Shown piece by piece: positions 7,336 to 14,416 of a DNA stretch of 23,684 bases. Below the pieces are notes generated by a model. The model saw nothing but the letters and a program-made list of their open reading frames with translations. It ran no database searches and was not told the origin of the DNA. How positions within the stretch are numbered: the first letter of the stretch is position 1; the number at the start of each line of letters is the position of its first letter. The translations under genes were made by a program, and so were the position numbers. Location of the stretch: positions 1 through 23,684 of the forward strand of contig JAKMDG010000254.1 of the NCBI GenBank assembly GCA_022428035.1, read 5' to 3'. This DNA comes from Longimicrobiales bacterium. Its GTDB lineage: Bacteria > Gemmatimonadota > Gemmatimonadetes > Longimicrobiales > Gaopeijiaceae.

Positions 7336-8565
7336 TCAGGCGGGCTGAGGCTCCTCGAGCTCGACCTCGATCCCGCGGATCCTGAGCACCCGCAGAAGGG
7401 CTTCGCCGATTTTGTTGTTCGGCGTAGACGCTCCGGCGGTGATGCCCAGAGAGAACGGACCCGTGGGAAGCCAGTCGATGTCCTGCACCTCAGGAGCCGT
7501 TGGGTCGAGCTCGACTTTGTGGCGGATCATACCGACCTCAACGTCAATACACTTGGCGTCTTCGACGTGAAACGTCGTCGTGTGCTGTCGGCAGAGGTGT
7601 GCGAGGTGGTTGGTGTTCGACGAGTTGTACCCACCGATCACGAGCATGATGTCGGGTGGCTCCTCCATCATGTCGGCGACCGCATCCTGGCGCTCTTGCG
7701 TCGCCGAGCAGATCGTGCCGAATGACCGGAAGTGTGTCGATGCGTGCTCCTCGCCGAATTGTTCAACCATCGCCTCGTGCACCTTCCACCCGATCGCTAG
7801 AGACTCCTTGGCAAGCATGGTTGTCTGGTTCGCCACGCCGATGTGCTCGAGGTGGACGTCGGGATCGAACCCGTTTGATGCCTTGAGCGCGAAGTGCGCG
7901 ATGAACGCCTCACGACTCAGGTGACCCGGACGCTTGGCGATATAGTCAAAGAGGAGCTCACCCTCCTTCATGTTTCGAACGATGATGTACGTGCCACCCT
8001 CATGCTTGTTGACCTGAGAGGCTGTGGCCCGTGACTCCTCATGGGTGTACTTGCCATGGATGACTGCGGTAAAGCCGTCCTTGGCGTACTTCTCAACGCG
8101 CTTCCAGACATGCAGCACAGATCCGCAGGTCGTGTCGACCAGGATGCACCCGATCTTCTTGAGGTCCTCGAAGTCGTGCAGCGTAACGCCGAATGCCGGC
8201 AGGATGACGACGTCCTCGGGCGTAAGGTGTGAAAAATCGAATGCCCCGGCGGCGTCGGGGTAGATGAACGAGATGCCCATGTCCGTCATCCGCTGATTCA
8301 CGTGCGGATTGTGGATGATTTCGCCGACCAGATGGATAGGTCGATCCGGGAATTTGTGGACCGTTTCGTATGCGTAGTCGACCGCACGGTCGACGCCATA
8401 ACAAAAGCCGAACTCCTGGGCGAGACGGACCGTGACGTCACCGAACGCGTCTGTGTACCCCCGGGAGCGGATACGCTCCACGAGGGCCGACTGATATTCG
8501 GCGTCGATGAGGGGTCTGAGCTCTTTCTTGAGCCCGAATCCCTTTCTGAAGTAGGTCTGCTCCAT
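7336..8565 (-). CDS. ispH: 4-hydroxy-3-methylbut-2-enyl diphosphate reductase, long cyanobacterial/plant-type
   Basis: A 409-residue [4Fe-4S] enzyme for the last step of the MEP pathway, converting HMBPP to IPP and DMAPP. The three cluster cysteines are Cys55 (FGFCYGVDRAV), Cys147 (DTTCGSVLHVW) and Cys286 (GTICSATQERQDA). Substrate-site motifs include IHNPHVNQRM, KYTHEES and GGYNSSNTNHL. Length is about 90 residues above the E. coli enzyme, because of a longer N-terminus and internal insertions like those of cyanobacterial and plant enzymes. The frame continues upstream to a TTG at 8628, but ATG 8565 gives the normal start MEQTYFRKGF. No strong ribosome-binding site precedes it. The gene is convergent with marR and divergent from fxsA, so it is probably transcribed alone. 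Confidence 0.95.
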   Translation of the reverse strand: MEQTYFRKGFGLKKELRPLIDAEYQSALVERIRSRGYTDAFGDVTVRLAQEFGFCYGVDRAVDYAYETVHKFPDRPIHLVGEIIHNPHVNQRMTDMGISFIYPDAAGAFDFSHLTPEDVVILPAFGVTLHDFEDLKKIGCILVDTTCGSVLHVWKRVEKYAKDGFTAVIHGKYTHEESRATASQVNKHEGGTYIIVRNMKEGELLFDYIAKRPGHLSREAFIAHFALKASNGFDPDVHLEHIGVANQTTMLAKESLAIGWKVHEAMVEQFGEEHASTHFRSFGTICSATQERQDAVADMMEEPPDIMLVIGGYNSSNTNHLAHLCRQHTTTFHVEDAKCIDVEVGMIRHKVELDPTAPEVQDIDWLPTGPFSLGITAGASTPNNKIGEALLRVLRIRGIEVELEEPQPA

Positions 8566-8671
8566 GGGGCCGGATCGAAAAACGAGGGGACAGGGTGCGC
8601 GGAGTACCGCAGGATTCGCGTACACCAAGCGCCGAACGACGATCCGAATCTAAGAAGGCACTCACGGGGTA

Positions 8672-8679
8672 GGGAGGAG
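8672..8679 (+). promoter_or_regulatory. Strong ribosome-binding site of fxsA
   Basis: GGGAGGAG at 8672-8679 ends one base before the ATG at 8681, with the GGAGG core about 4 bases away. It is one of the clearest Shine-Dalgarno sequences in the window. Confidence 0.6.
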
Positions 8680-8680
8680 C

Positions 8681-9217
8681 ATGAACATCATAGGTCGCCT
8701 GGCGCTTCTCTTCGTGGTCGTGCCCATCGTGGAGCTCATGCTCCTGATCGAGCTCGGTCAGTACATCGGTCTTCTGCCCACGCTCGGCCTGGTCATGCTG
8801 ACCGGCGTGACCGGAGCCTGGCTCGCTCGCGCAGAGGGTCTCCGTGTCCTCGTGCAGTTCCAGAGCGAGCTCGGTGCAGGTCAACTCCCCGGGCAGGCAC
8901 TCCTCGACGGGATCTCGGTGCTGATCGGTGGCGCGTTTCTACTCACGCCGGGGGTCATCACTGACTTCGTTGGCTTCTCGCTCCTGCTCCCCGTCACCCG
9001 GCGGTGGATTCAGCGGCGGATGCGGGCCAGTCTCGAGCGTCAGATCGACACGGGTCAGGTGCGCGTGATGACCATGGGGAGCTTCAGTGGCGCAGGGTTT
9101 GCCGGGGGCGGATTTGGCGCCGGCGGAGTCTCTGGGGCGGGCCTCGACCCCAATCAGGAATCCGGCGTGCCTCGTATGGACCCCTCCAAGGGGATCGTGG
9201 TCGAGCCGGAGGAGTAG
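8681..9217 (+). CDS. fxsA: FxsA-family inner-membrane protein
   Basis: A 178-residue membrane protein of the FxsA family (PF04186). The E. coli member, when overproduced, relieves F exclusion of phage T7; its normal role is unclear. Hydrophobic helices lie at about residues 4-26 (LALLFVVVPIVELMLLIELG), 29-47 (IGLLPTLGLVMLTGVTGAWLA) and 78-103 (ISVLIGGAFLLTPGVITDFVGFSLLL). The LLTPGVITDFVGF segment is the most diagnostic part. The C-terminal 45 residues are a Gly-rich tail (GSFSGAGFAGGGFGAGG) ending in acidic residues, as in many family members. Translation signals are strong. The M42 peptidase follows 44 bp downstream in the same direction and may share its transcript. Confidence 0.88.
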   Translation: MNIIGRLALLFVVVPIVELMLLIELGQYIGLLPTLGLVMLTGVTGAWLARAEGLRVLVQFQSELGAGQLPGQALLDGISVLIGGAFLLTPGVITDFVGFSLLLPVTRRWIQRRMRASLERQIDTGQVRVMTMGSFSGAGFAGGGFGAGGVSGAGLDPNQESGVPRMDPSKGIVVEPEE

Positions 9218-9261
9218 CCCCCGGCTGCCGCGAGGATCCGCCCATACGCTAGCTTTTCGAG

Positions 9262-10335
9262 ATGAACCGAGACATAAGCTTCCTGGAGCGCCTTCTCGAT
9301 GCCCCCGGACCCTCAGGATTCGAGGTCCGAGCTGCGCGCGTGTGGCGTGAAGAGGCCGCAACCTTCGCCTCCGATGTCCGTGTTGACGTCAGCGGCAATT
9401 CCTTCGCAACGGTGCAGCCTGACGGCTCGCCTCGTGTCATGCTGGCAGGCCACATTGACGAGATCGGCCTCCAGGTAACCCACATCGACGAGGAAGGGTT
9501 TCTCTACGTCGACGAAATCGGCGGCTGGGACCCTCAGGTGCTCGTGGGGCAGCGGGTGACCATTCTCGCTCGAGACGGTGACGTGCCGGGTGTGATCGGA
9601 AAGAAGGCGATCCATCTGCTCCAGCCCGAGGAGCGGGAGAAGTCCTCGAAGACCCGCCAGCTATGGGTGGATGTCGGTGCCGATGACCGTGATGTCGTGC
9701 ACTCGCTCGGGATCCGCGTCGGTGATCCGATGGTCATCGCCCAGGGCATGGTTCGGCTCGCTGGTGATCTGATCGCAAGTCGGGCTATCGATGACAGGAT
9801 CGGCGCATTTGTGGTGCTCGAGGCGATCCGCCTGCTGGCCGAGAACACTGCCGGACTGAAGGCGAGTGCCAGCGCGGTCGCCACGGTGCAGGAGGAGATC
9901 GGATACCAGGGGGGCGGAGCGCGAACGAGCGCCTATTCGCTCGATCCCGACGTTGCCCTCGTGGTCGATGTCACCTTCAGCACCGACGTACCCGACATCA
10001 ACAAGAAGGAGCTGGGGGAACACTCCCTGGGTGGTGGACCGGTGCTGAGTCGGGGGTCGGCCGCGCACAACGCGGTGTTCGAGATGCTGGCTGAGGTGGC
10101 GGAAGAGGAAGGGATCCCCTACACGATCCAGGCATCTCCAAAGGCCACCCGGACGGATGCGGACGGGATCCATCTGACGCGAGCCGGCGTGCCCACGGGT
10201 CTGATCTCTGTTCCGAATCGCTACATGCATTCGCCCAACGAGATCGTGAACGTGGAAGACCTGTTCCACACGTCTCAGCTCATCGCGGCATTCGTGCGAA
10301 GGCTTGGGCCGGACGTGGACTTCACGCCTCGGTGA
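9262..10335 (+). CDS. M42-family metallo-aminopeptidase
   Basis: A 357-residue cytosolic aminopeptidase of the glutamyl-aminopeptidase / TET family (PF05343), which trims N-terminal residues from peptides and usually forms dodecamers. Metal and catalytic residues are visible in order: His64 and Asp66 in AGHIDEIG, Asp177 in RAIDDRIG, Glu211 and Glu212 in VQEEIG, Asp236 in VVDVTF, and His323 in YMHSPNE. The insert between about 80 and 165 (VLVGQRVTILARDGDVPGVIG) is the beta-barrel dimerisation domain. Length is normal. The ATG at 9262 has only a weak Shine-Dalgarno. It ends a short unit begun by fxsA; 218 bp then separate it from the next gene. Confidence 0.93.
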   Translation: MNRDISFLERLLDAPGPSGFEVRAARVWREEAATFASDVRVDVSGNSFATVQPDGSPRVMLAGHIDEIGLQVTHIDEEGFLYVDEIGGWDPQVLVGQRVTILARDGDVPGVIGKKAIHLLQPEEREKSSKTRQLWVDVGADDRDVVHSLGIRVGDPMVIAQGMVRLAGDLIASRAIDDRIGAFVVLEAIRLLAENTAGLKASASAVATVQEEIGYQGGGARTSAYSLDPDVALVVDVTFSTDVPDINKKELGEHSLGGGPVLSRGSAAHNAVFEMLAEVAEEEGIPYTIQASPKATRTDADGIHLTRAGVPTGLISVPNRYMHSPNEIVNVEDLFHTSQLIAAFVRRLGPDVDFTPR

Positions 10336-10377
10336 TCCGGGTCGGTCGGACCGCGTAAGCCACTCAGAGTGGGCACG

Positions 10378-10406
10378 TTGACGCCTCTCTGCAGTACCTC
10401 TACCCT
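10378..10406 (+). promoter_or_regulatory. Candidate sigma-70-type promoter of the 11-gene run
   Basis: TTGACG (10378-10383), a 17-bp spacer and TACCCT (10401-10406) form the best promoter-like pair in the 218-bp gap before the long operon. The -35 is close to consensus, the -10 poor. A start site here would give a leader of about 140 bases. Confidence 0.3.
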
Positions 10407-10537
10407 TCGTGCCCGCACCGGTCGGGACCGCGGATCCCCTCGCACGGAGGGCCGCCGACCGGGTGGATGGCGTTCCGCACGATGCGTGGACGCCGAAGGC
10501 TTGATCGGGACCGCGCTGACTCGAGTCGAACACTTCG

Positions 10538-10550
10538 ATTGGACACCAAT
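10538..10550 (+). repeat. Short inverted repeat directly before the first start codon of the run
   Basis: ATTGG-ACA-CCAAT ends 3 bases before the ATG at 10554, where a ribosome-binding site would be expected and none is visible. A 10-bp palindrome GACTCGAGTC (10518-10527) lies just upstream. They could be a protein-binding site or an RNA hairpin at the translation start. Confidence 0.35.
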
Positions 10551-10553
10551 TTG

Positions 10554-11030
10554 ATGCTGGATTCCGCTGAGACCATCAAGGACCTGCAGCTGATGCGCGA
10601 CGAGGGCCACCTCTCAGACGCCCTGCTTCGCGCTGCCGTACGCTCGATCGAGAAGAGCGACAGCCGTTTCGACTGGGTCGGTGTGTATCTCCTGAACGAC
10701 GAGCCGGAGCTTTGGCTCCATAACTATGTCGGCGAGCCGACGGAGCACGCCAAGATTCCGGTCGGGACCGGGATTTGCGGGCGCGCGATCGAGGAGCGCA
10801 CCAACCTGAACATTCCGGACGTGAGTGCGGACGAGGGCTACCTCGCCTGTTCGCCGGATGTACAGTCGGAGCTCGTGGTCCTGATCCGTGCCGGTGACGA
10901 CATCTACGGCCAGATCGATATCGACTCCGAGGAGAAGGGCGCGTTCACCGAAGACGACGAGGTGGCGCTGATCGGGATCGCTGACAAGCTGGCCGAGCAG
11001 CTGGCCGCGGAGCGCCGGGAGGGCTCCTGA
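10554..11030 (+). CDS. GAF-domain protein, free methionine-(R)-sulfoxide reductase-like
   Basis: A 158-residue single GAF domain. Motifs match free-Met-(R)-sulfoxide reductase (E. coli YebR/MsrC): IPVGTGICGRA with Cys75, then YLACSPDVQSELVV with Cys99 and Glu106, then IDIDS with Asp122 and Asp124. Spacing equals that of Cys94, Cys118, Glu125, Asp141 and Asp143 as I recall them for E. coli, so the catalytic cysteine and acidic substrate site are kept. The position of E. coli Cys84 is His65. Such enzymes return oxidised free methionine to methionine using thioredoxin; a ligand-sensing GAF role is the alternative. The open frame continues upstream to an ATG at 10467, but that part is Arg-rich and does not resemble the family. 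First gene of an 11-gene run; its stop overlaps the next gene. Confidence 0.75.
   Translation: MLDSAETIKDLQLMRDEGHLSDALLRAAVRSIEKSDSRFDWVGVYLLNDEPELWLHNYVGEPTEHAKIPVGTGICGRAIEERTNLNIPDVSADEGYLACSPDVQSELVVLIRAGDDIYGQIDIDSEEKGAFTEDDEVALIGIADKLAEQLAAERREGS
11018..11023 (+). promoter_or_regulatory. Ribosome-binding site that supports a CTG start
   Basis: GGAGGG at 11018-11023 lies inside the end of the GAF gene, 3-4 bases before the CTG at 11027. It is the only Shine-Dalgarno-like sequence near the N-terminus needed by the metallo-hydrolase. Confidence 0.5.
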
Positions 11031-11779
11031 CGCCCCACCCCATCTTTCTGAACGCGGGCAACGCCGGACCGTTCACCCTTGACGGGACCCGGACGTTTCT
11101 CGTTGGAAGACGCAGTATCGCCGTAATCGATCCGGGCCCGGACGTGGAAGACCACGTCCGGGCTTTGGCGTCCAGGGTCCAGAGCGCCGATGACGTCACG
11201 ATCGTGCTGACTCATGGGCACGGTGACCACGTGGACGCTGCCCCGACTCTGGCCGAGATGATTGGTGCCAGGATCCACGGCCCCGAAGGGGTCGGGCATG
11301 TCGACCAGATCCTCCGCGACGGCGATACCGTCACCACGGATTCTGGTGAGCTCGTCGCGCTGCACACACCGGGGCACACGCCTGAGCATCTCTCCTTCGC
11401 ATGGTCGGCTCGTCGCGCGCTCTTCGTGGGAGATCTCTTCCTCGGTGAGGGTGATACGACCTGGGTTGCCGAATATCCGGGATGCGTCGCGGATTACCTG
11501 CGCTCGCTAGGCACGGTTCGGAATCTTGACCTCGCGGTCATGTACCCGGCTCATGGACCGCCTCTGCTCGATCCTGCTGAAGCGGTCGACCGTTTTGAGT
11601 CTCACCGGCGACGTAGAATCCAGCAGGCGCGTCAGGCGATGTCAGAGCACCCCGACGCAGACATCGAAGGCCTGCTTGATGCTGTGTATGGCCTGGAGCT
11701 TCCAGACGCCCTCCGAGGAGCTGCTCGACATTCCCTGAGCGCCCTGGTCGAGTACGTTCACGATGGCGACATCTCGTGA
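11027..11779 (+). CDS. Metallo-beta-lactamase-fold hydrolase, LACTB2-like, probable CTG start
   Basis: A 250-residue binuclear zinc hydrolase. The zinc ligands are complete: His63, His65, Asp67 and His68 in THGHGDH, His117 in TPGHTPEH, Asp136 in FVGDLF, and His176 in YPAHG. The C-terminal 60 residues are helical, as in LACTB2-like proteins, whose substrates include thioesters and RNA. The first ATG/GTG/TTG in frame is GTG 11144, but starting there removes the N-terminal strands (LNAGNAGPFTLDG, TFLVG, AVIDPG) conserved in the fold. The frame is open upstream to 10985 with no ATG, GTG or TTG. CTG 11027 follows a GGAGGG and overlaps the previous stop as CTGA, matching the overlap style of the downstream genes. 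I therefore propose a non-canonical start. Substrate unknown. Confidence 0.8.
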   Translation: MTPHPIFLNAGNAGPFTLDGTRTFLVGRRSIAVIDPGPDVEDHVRALASRVQSADDVTIVLTHGHGDHVDAAPTLAEMIGARIHGPEGVGHVDQILRDGDTVTTDSGELVALHTPGHTPEHLSFAWSARRALFVGDLFLGEGDTTWVAEYPGCVADYLRSLGTVRNLDLAVMYPAHGPPLLDPAEAVDRFESHRRRRIQQARQAMSEHPDADIEGLLDAVYGLELPDALRGAARHSLSALVEYVHDGDIS

Positions 11780-11798
11780 ACTCACGATATCCTCTGTC

Positions 11799-13190
11799 AT
11801 GACTCAGACTCTCTCTACGACCATGGCCGACCGTCTTCGTGCCATCGTCGGGCACAACCACGTGATCACGCATCCGGACCGACTCGTTGCGTACGAGTCC
11901 GACGGCCTGACCGCATATCGTGTGGTGCCGCGAGCTGTCGTACTCCCGGAAACCACCGAGCAGGTGTCCAGCGTGCTGGCGTTGCTTCATGAAGAGGGCA
12001 TCGAGGTGGTTCCCCGGGGGGCGGGAACAGGACTGTCCGGAGGCGCCCTGCCGACACCTGACGGTGTGATCGTCGGGACCGCTCGTATGAATCGGATACT
12101 CTCCATCGACCAACAGGATCGGCTCGCGACCGTACAGCCGGGCGTGATCAACGCTCGTCTGACAGAGGCCACCGCACCGTATGGTCTCTACTATGCGCCC
12201 GACCCTTCATCACAGTCCGCTTGTACGCTTGGCGGCAACGTGGCCGAGAACTCCGGGGGGCCGCACTGCCTCAAGTACGGGGTGACATCTCGCTACGTCA
12301 CGGGCCTGACCGTCGTGCTCGCCGACGGCGAGATCGTCCGGTTCGGGGGAGCTGGAACGGAGGCCGTGGCAAGTCTGGATCTCGTGGGCCTCTTCATTGG
12401 ATCCGAGGGGTGTTTCGGAATTGCCACGGAGATTGAAGTCCGTCTGCTCCCGGCCCCGGAGGGCGTGCGAACGCTACTGGGGATCTTCGACACCATGCAG
12501 GAGGCGGGACACGCGGTTACCGACATCATGGCGTCGGGGCTCATGCCTGCCGCCGTCGAGATCGTGGATCATGCGACGATCGTTGCTGTCGAAGCGAGCG
12601 TGTTCGCTGCGGGATATCCGATCGATGCAGGTGCCGCACTCGTGATCGAGTTCGATGGTACAGAGGCCGGACTAGACGAGGATGCGGATCGCGCAGAGCA
12701 ATGCTGCGTGGCCGCGGGTGCCAGGGAGATCCGGCGTGCGACCTCCGAGGAGGAGCGTCTCGGTCTCTGGAAGGGGCGCAAGAAGGCCTTTGGCGCCATG
12801 GGTCGCATCGCACCGGATCTCCTGGTCCAGGACGCCACGGTCCCGCGGACGCGATTGCCGGAAGTGCTGGCCCGCATCACCGAGATCGGCGAGGAGTACG
12901 ACCTGAAGATCGCCAACGTGTTCCACGCAGGGGATGGCAATCTCCACCCGAACATACTCTTCGATCGCCAGAATGCCGACGAACTGGACCGAGTGGAGAA
13001 GGCCTCGCAAGAAATCATGTCGTTGTGTGTTTCCGTCGGCGGAACGATCACGGGTGAGCACGGTGTCGGCGTCGACAAGCGTGGCTACATGCCGCTCGTC
13101 CACAACGAGGTCGAGTTGGAGATGTTGCGCCGTGCACGCTGGGTATTCGACCCGAGCGGGAGTCTCAACCCCGGCAAGGTGCTGCCGTGA
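11799..13190 (+). CDS. glcD: Glycolate / D-2-hydroxyacid dehydrogenase FAD subunit GlcD
   Basis: A 463-residue FAD enzyme that oxidises glycolate or a related D-2-hydroxyacid to the 2-oxoacid. It matches E. coli GlcD along its length: YESDGLTAYR (31-41), the FAD-binding RGAGTGLSGGA (73-83), PDPSSQSACTLGGNVAENSGG (135-155), the GSEG motif, and in the C-terminal half RKKAFGAMGRI, NVFHAGDGNLHPN and TGEHGVG. The last two are the substrate/metal and FAD contacts of the vanillyl-alcohol-oxidase family. D-lactate and D-2-hydroxyglutarate dehydrogenases share the fold, but the glcE and glcF neighbours favour the three-subunit glycolate type. Start choice is uncertain: ATG 11763 would overlap the previous gene by 17 bp; ATG 11799 gives an N-terminus of usual length. 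Neither has a good ribosome-binding site. Confidence 0.93.
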   Translation: MTQTLSTTMADRLRAIVGHNHVITHPDRLVAYESDGLTAYRVVPRAVVLPETTEQVSSVLALLHEEGIEVVPRGAGTGLSGGALPTPDGVIVGTARMNRILSIDQQDRLATVQPGVINARLTEATAPYGLYYAPDPSSQSACTLGGNVAENSGGPHCLKYGVTSRYVTGLTVVLADGEIVRFGGAGTEAVASLDLVGLFIGSEGCFGIATEIEVRLLPAPEGVRTLLGIFDTMQEAGHAVTDIMASGLMPAAVEIVDHATIVAVEASVFAAGYPIDAGAALVIEFDGTEAGLDEDADRAEQCCVAAGAREIRRATSEEERLGLWKGRKKAFGAMGRIAPDLLVQDATVPRTRLPEVLARITEIGEEYDLKIANVFHAGDGNLHPNILFDRQNADELDRVEKASQEIMSLCVSVGGTITGEHGVGVDKRGYMPLVHNEVELEMLRRARWVFDPSGSLNPGKVLP

Positions 13191-14416
13191 CCCTCGTCGA
13201 TGGGCTGCGCAGCGTTCTCCCGGACGTGGCCGTCCGAGATCCTTCTGAGCCGGACAGTCCCGCCTGGCACGGTGCCACACCTGAGTTCATCGCTTCTCCG
13301 TCGTCCACGGAAGATGTTTCCAGGTTGCTCGTGTGGGCGGCGCAGGAAGGCCTAGGCGTCCTGCCGGTCGCCAGCGGCTCGCACGCCGATCCCGTTTCGA
13401 ACGGACGCTTCGTCGCGCTCGATGCGTCGCTTCTCTCCGGGATCGAGGAATACGAGCCGGCGGATCTGACGATCACGGCTGGAGCCGGGACAAGGTTCGC
13501 CACGGTTGACGACGCACTCCGCGGCAATGGGCAGTGGGCCCCGTTCGACCCACCGGCTGCGCGCGGTCGTTCCATGGGTGGCCTCGTATCAGAGGCTGCT
13601 CATGGTTCGCTTTGGGCGGGGTATGGAGCCCTGAAGAACCATGTTCTCGGGGCGACGGTCGTCACTGGCGACGGTCGTGTTCTTCGACTCGGCGGCAAGG
13701 TTGTGAAGAACGTCGCCGGGTATGACCTGCTCCGGTCGGTTGTCGGTGGTCGCGGACGACTCTGTGTGCTGACGTCGGTGTGCCTGCGGGCCTTCCCGCT
13801 GCCGCCTCAGGAACGAGTCCTCCTGATGTCGGGCACATCGGTCGCGGAGCTGATCGAGTCTGCGCTGGCTGTCGGAACCGCGCCTGTTCTCCCGGCCTCA
13901 ATCGTGGTCGCCGGACCCCTCGACGTACTCGATGGGCGCGCGGCGCTCGTCGTCCGTCTTCACGGGGCGGAGTCGACCGTGGATGCCGATCAGGCCACAC
14001 TGGAAACGCACGTAGGTAGACCCTTCGACCGTGTTATAGACGTCCGTGACGGTGCGGCCCGCATCCTCTCGCAACTGCAGGATCTCGGGGCTGCGGAGGA
14101 GCGGTGCATCGAGATCTCCGTATTGCCCTCCCAGCTCTCGGGTCTCGTGTCTTGCGCCGCAGATGTGGGTCTGGGACCGATGGTCGTGGACTCGTATGCC
14201 GGCCGAATTCGGATCGGGGGAGCCGACCTCGGTGTGGATCCCGTCGGAACGCTCCGTGCGGCCGCAGAGAAAGCCGGAGGTGCGTTGCGTATCGTCCGCT
14301 GGAACGGGGCGGACTCTCCCACAAGCACTCCACAGAGCGCGGTAACAGCCATGCTGAGCGAACGCCTCGAATCCATCTTCGACCCCGGCGGTGTGTTGTG
14401 GCCGGCCCGCTCGTGA
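13187..14416 (+). CDS. glcE: Glycolate oxidase subunit GlcE (FAD-binding)
   Basis: A 409-residue FAD-binding subunit of the GlcDEF complex. Residues about 30-215 form a PCMH-type FAD domain: LPVASGSHADP takes the place of the usual RGxGT loop, and GLVSEAAHGSLWAGYGALKNHVLGATVV and GGKVVKNVAGYDLLR are the typical GlcE stretch. It ends with SIFDPGGVLWP, the equivalent of the family's FDP-GxxNPG end. Like other GlcE proteins it lacks the GEHG-containing C-terminal part of GlcD. The GTG start at 13187 overlaps the glcD stop (GTGA), and the gene's own stop overlaps the glcF start in the same way, so the three subunits should be made in fixed ratio. Probable membrane-associated complex with GlcF. 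Confidence 0.92.
   Translation: MTLVDGLRSVLPDVAVRDPSEPDSPAWHGATPEFIASPSSTEDVSRLLVWAAQEGLGVLPVASGSHADPVSNGRFVALDASLLSGIEEYEPADLTITAGAGTRFATVDDALRGNGQWAPFDPPAARGRSMGGLVSEAAHGSLWAGYGALKNHVLGATVVTGDGRVLRLGGKVVKNVAGYDLLRSVVGGRGRLCVLTSVCLRAFPLPPQERVLLMSGTSVAELIESALAVGTAPVLPASIVVAGPLDVLDGRAALVVRLHGAESTVDADQATLETHVGRPFDRVIDVRDGAARILSQLQDLGAAEERCIEISVLPSQLSGLVSCAADVGLGPMVVDSYAGRIRIGGADLGVDPVGTLRAAAEKAGGALRIVRWNGADSPTSTPQSAVTAMLSERLESIFDPGGVLWPARS

Noticed and set aside
11144..11779. GTG 11144 as start of the metallo-hydrolase
   Set aside because: It would delete conserved N-terminal strands that are encoded just upstream without an intervening stop.
14104..14412. N-terminal extension of glcF inside glcE
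   Set aside because: The frame is open but encodes Arg-rich sequence unlike GlcF; GTG 14413 in a GTGA overlap gives the family N-terminus.
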